Below are positions 6,289 to 6,337 of a stretch of DNA of 6,337 nt, piece after piece. The position numbers and the translations under genes were made by a program. This DNA is from Verrucomicrobiales bacterium. GTDB taxonomy: Bacteria; Verrucomicrobiota; Verrucomicrobiia; Verrucomicrobiales; DEV007. The notes beneath the pieces were generated by a model. The model was given only the letters and a program-made list of their open reading frames with translations, made no database searches and was not told where the DNA came from. Each line of letters begins with the position of its first letter. The stretch's first letter is position 1. The DNA lies in assembly GCA_017991025.1 (NCBI GenBank), contig JAGNMT010000125.1, forward strand, positions 2,018 to 8,354, written 5' to 3'.

Positions 6289-6337
6289 ATGGCTTCACCC
6301 CGACTTCTCTCCCTCGCGCTTTCCACCCTCGCGATTC
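6289..6337 (+). CDS. Start of a probable exported protein, cut by the window edge
   Basis: An ATG at 6289 opens a frame of 16 complete codons to the end of the window, reading MASPRLLSLALSTLAI. This is a short basic start followed by a hydrophobic run, as in a signal peptide. It would be divergent from the esterase with 104 bases between the two starts, room for promoters of both, although I see no convincing -35/-10 pair there. No Shine-Dalgarno sequence is present, as for the neighbours. The evidence is only the short hydrophobic N-terminus and the available space, so the call is tentative. Confidence 0.35.
   Translation, partial: MASPRLLSLALSTLAI

Overview
The window is GC-rich, gene-dense bacterial chromosome. 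The best guess for its source is a member of the Verrucomicrobiota or a related PVC-group bacterium. This rests on several weak hints: almost no Shine-Dalgarno sequences before the genes, a short glutamate 5-kinase without a PUA domain, a secreted Fes/CE1-like esterase of a type common in that group, and a large unrecognised exported protein. No phylogenetic marker is present, so the assignment is tentative.

Layout from left to right. A minus-strand gene (38-2164) encodes a 708-residue exported protein of unknown function, with a good sigma70-like promoter almost touching its start codon. Upstream of it, on the same strand, is a tRNA-Arg with anticodon CCG (2224-2295). A 193-base spacer (2296-2488) holds a perfect 12-bp palindrome and an 8-bp-stem inverted repeat just before proB. 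The plus-strand pair proB-proA (2489-4558), separated by 3 bases, encodes the first two dedicated enzymes of proline synthesis from glutamate. The last step (ProC) is not encoded here. Converging on proA, with 18 bases between stop codons, is a minus-strand VapBC-type toxin-antitoxin pair (4577-5231), with antitoxin first and a 23-base overlap. Its promoter region carries two 14-bp inverted repeats around a consensus -35 box. Upstream on the same strand is a secreted alpha/beta-hydrolase esterase (5282-6184). At the right edge a divergent plus-strand reading frame begins with a signal-peptide-like sequence and runs off the window.

ProB and ProA work as one pathway and VapB and VapC as one module. 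The other genes show no clear functional link to them. I see no mobile element, CRISPR array or obviously new multi-gene system. The points most worth a second look are the vapBC operator architecture, the altered nucleotide-binding motif in the PUA-less ProB, the possibly leaderless 708-residue orphan protein, and the hairpin in front of proB.
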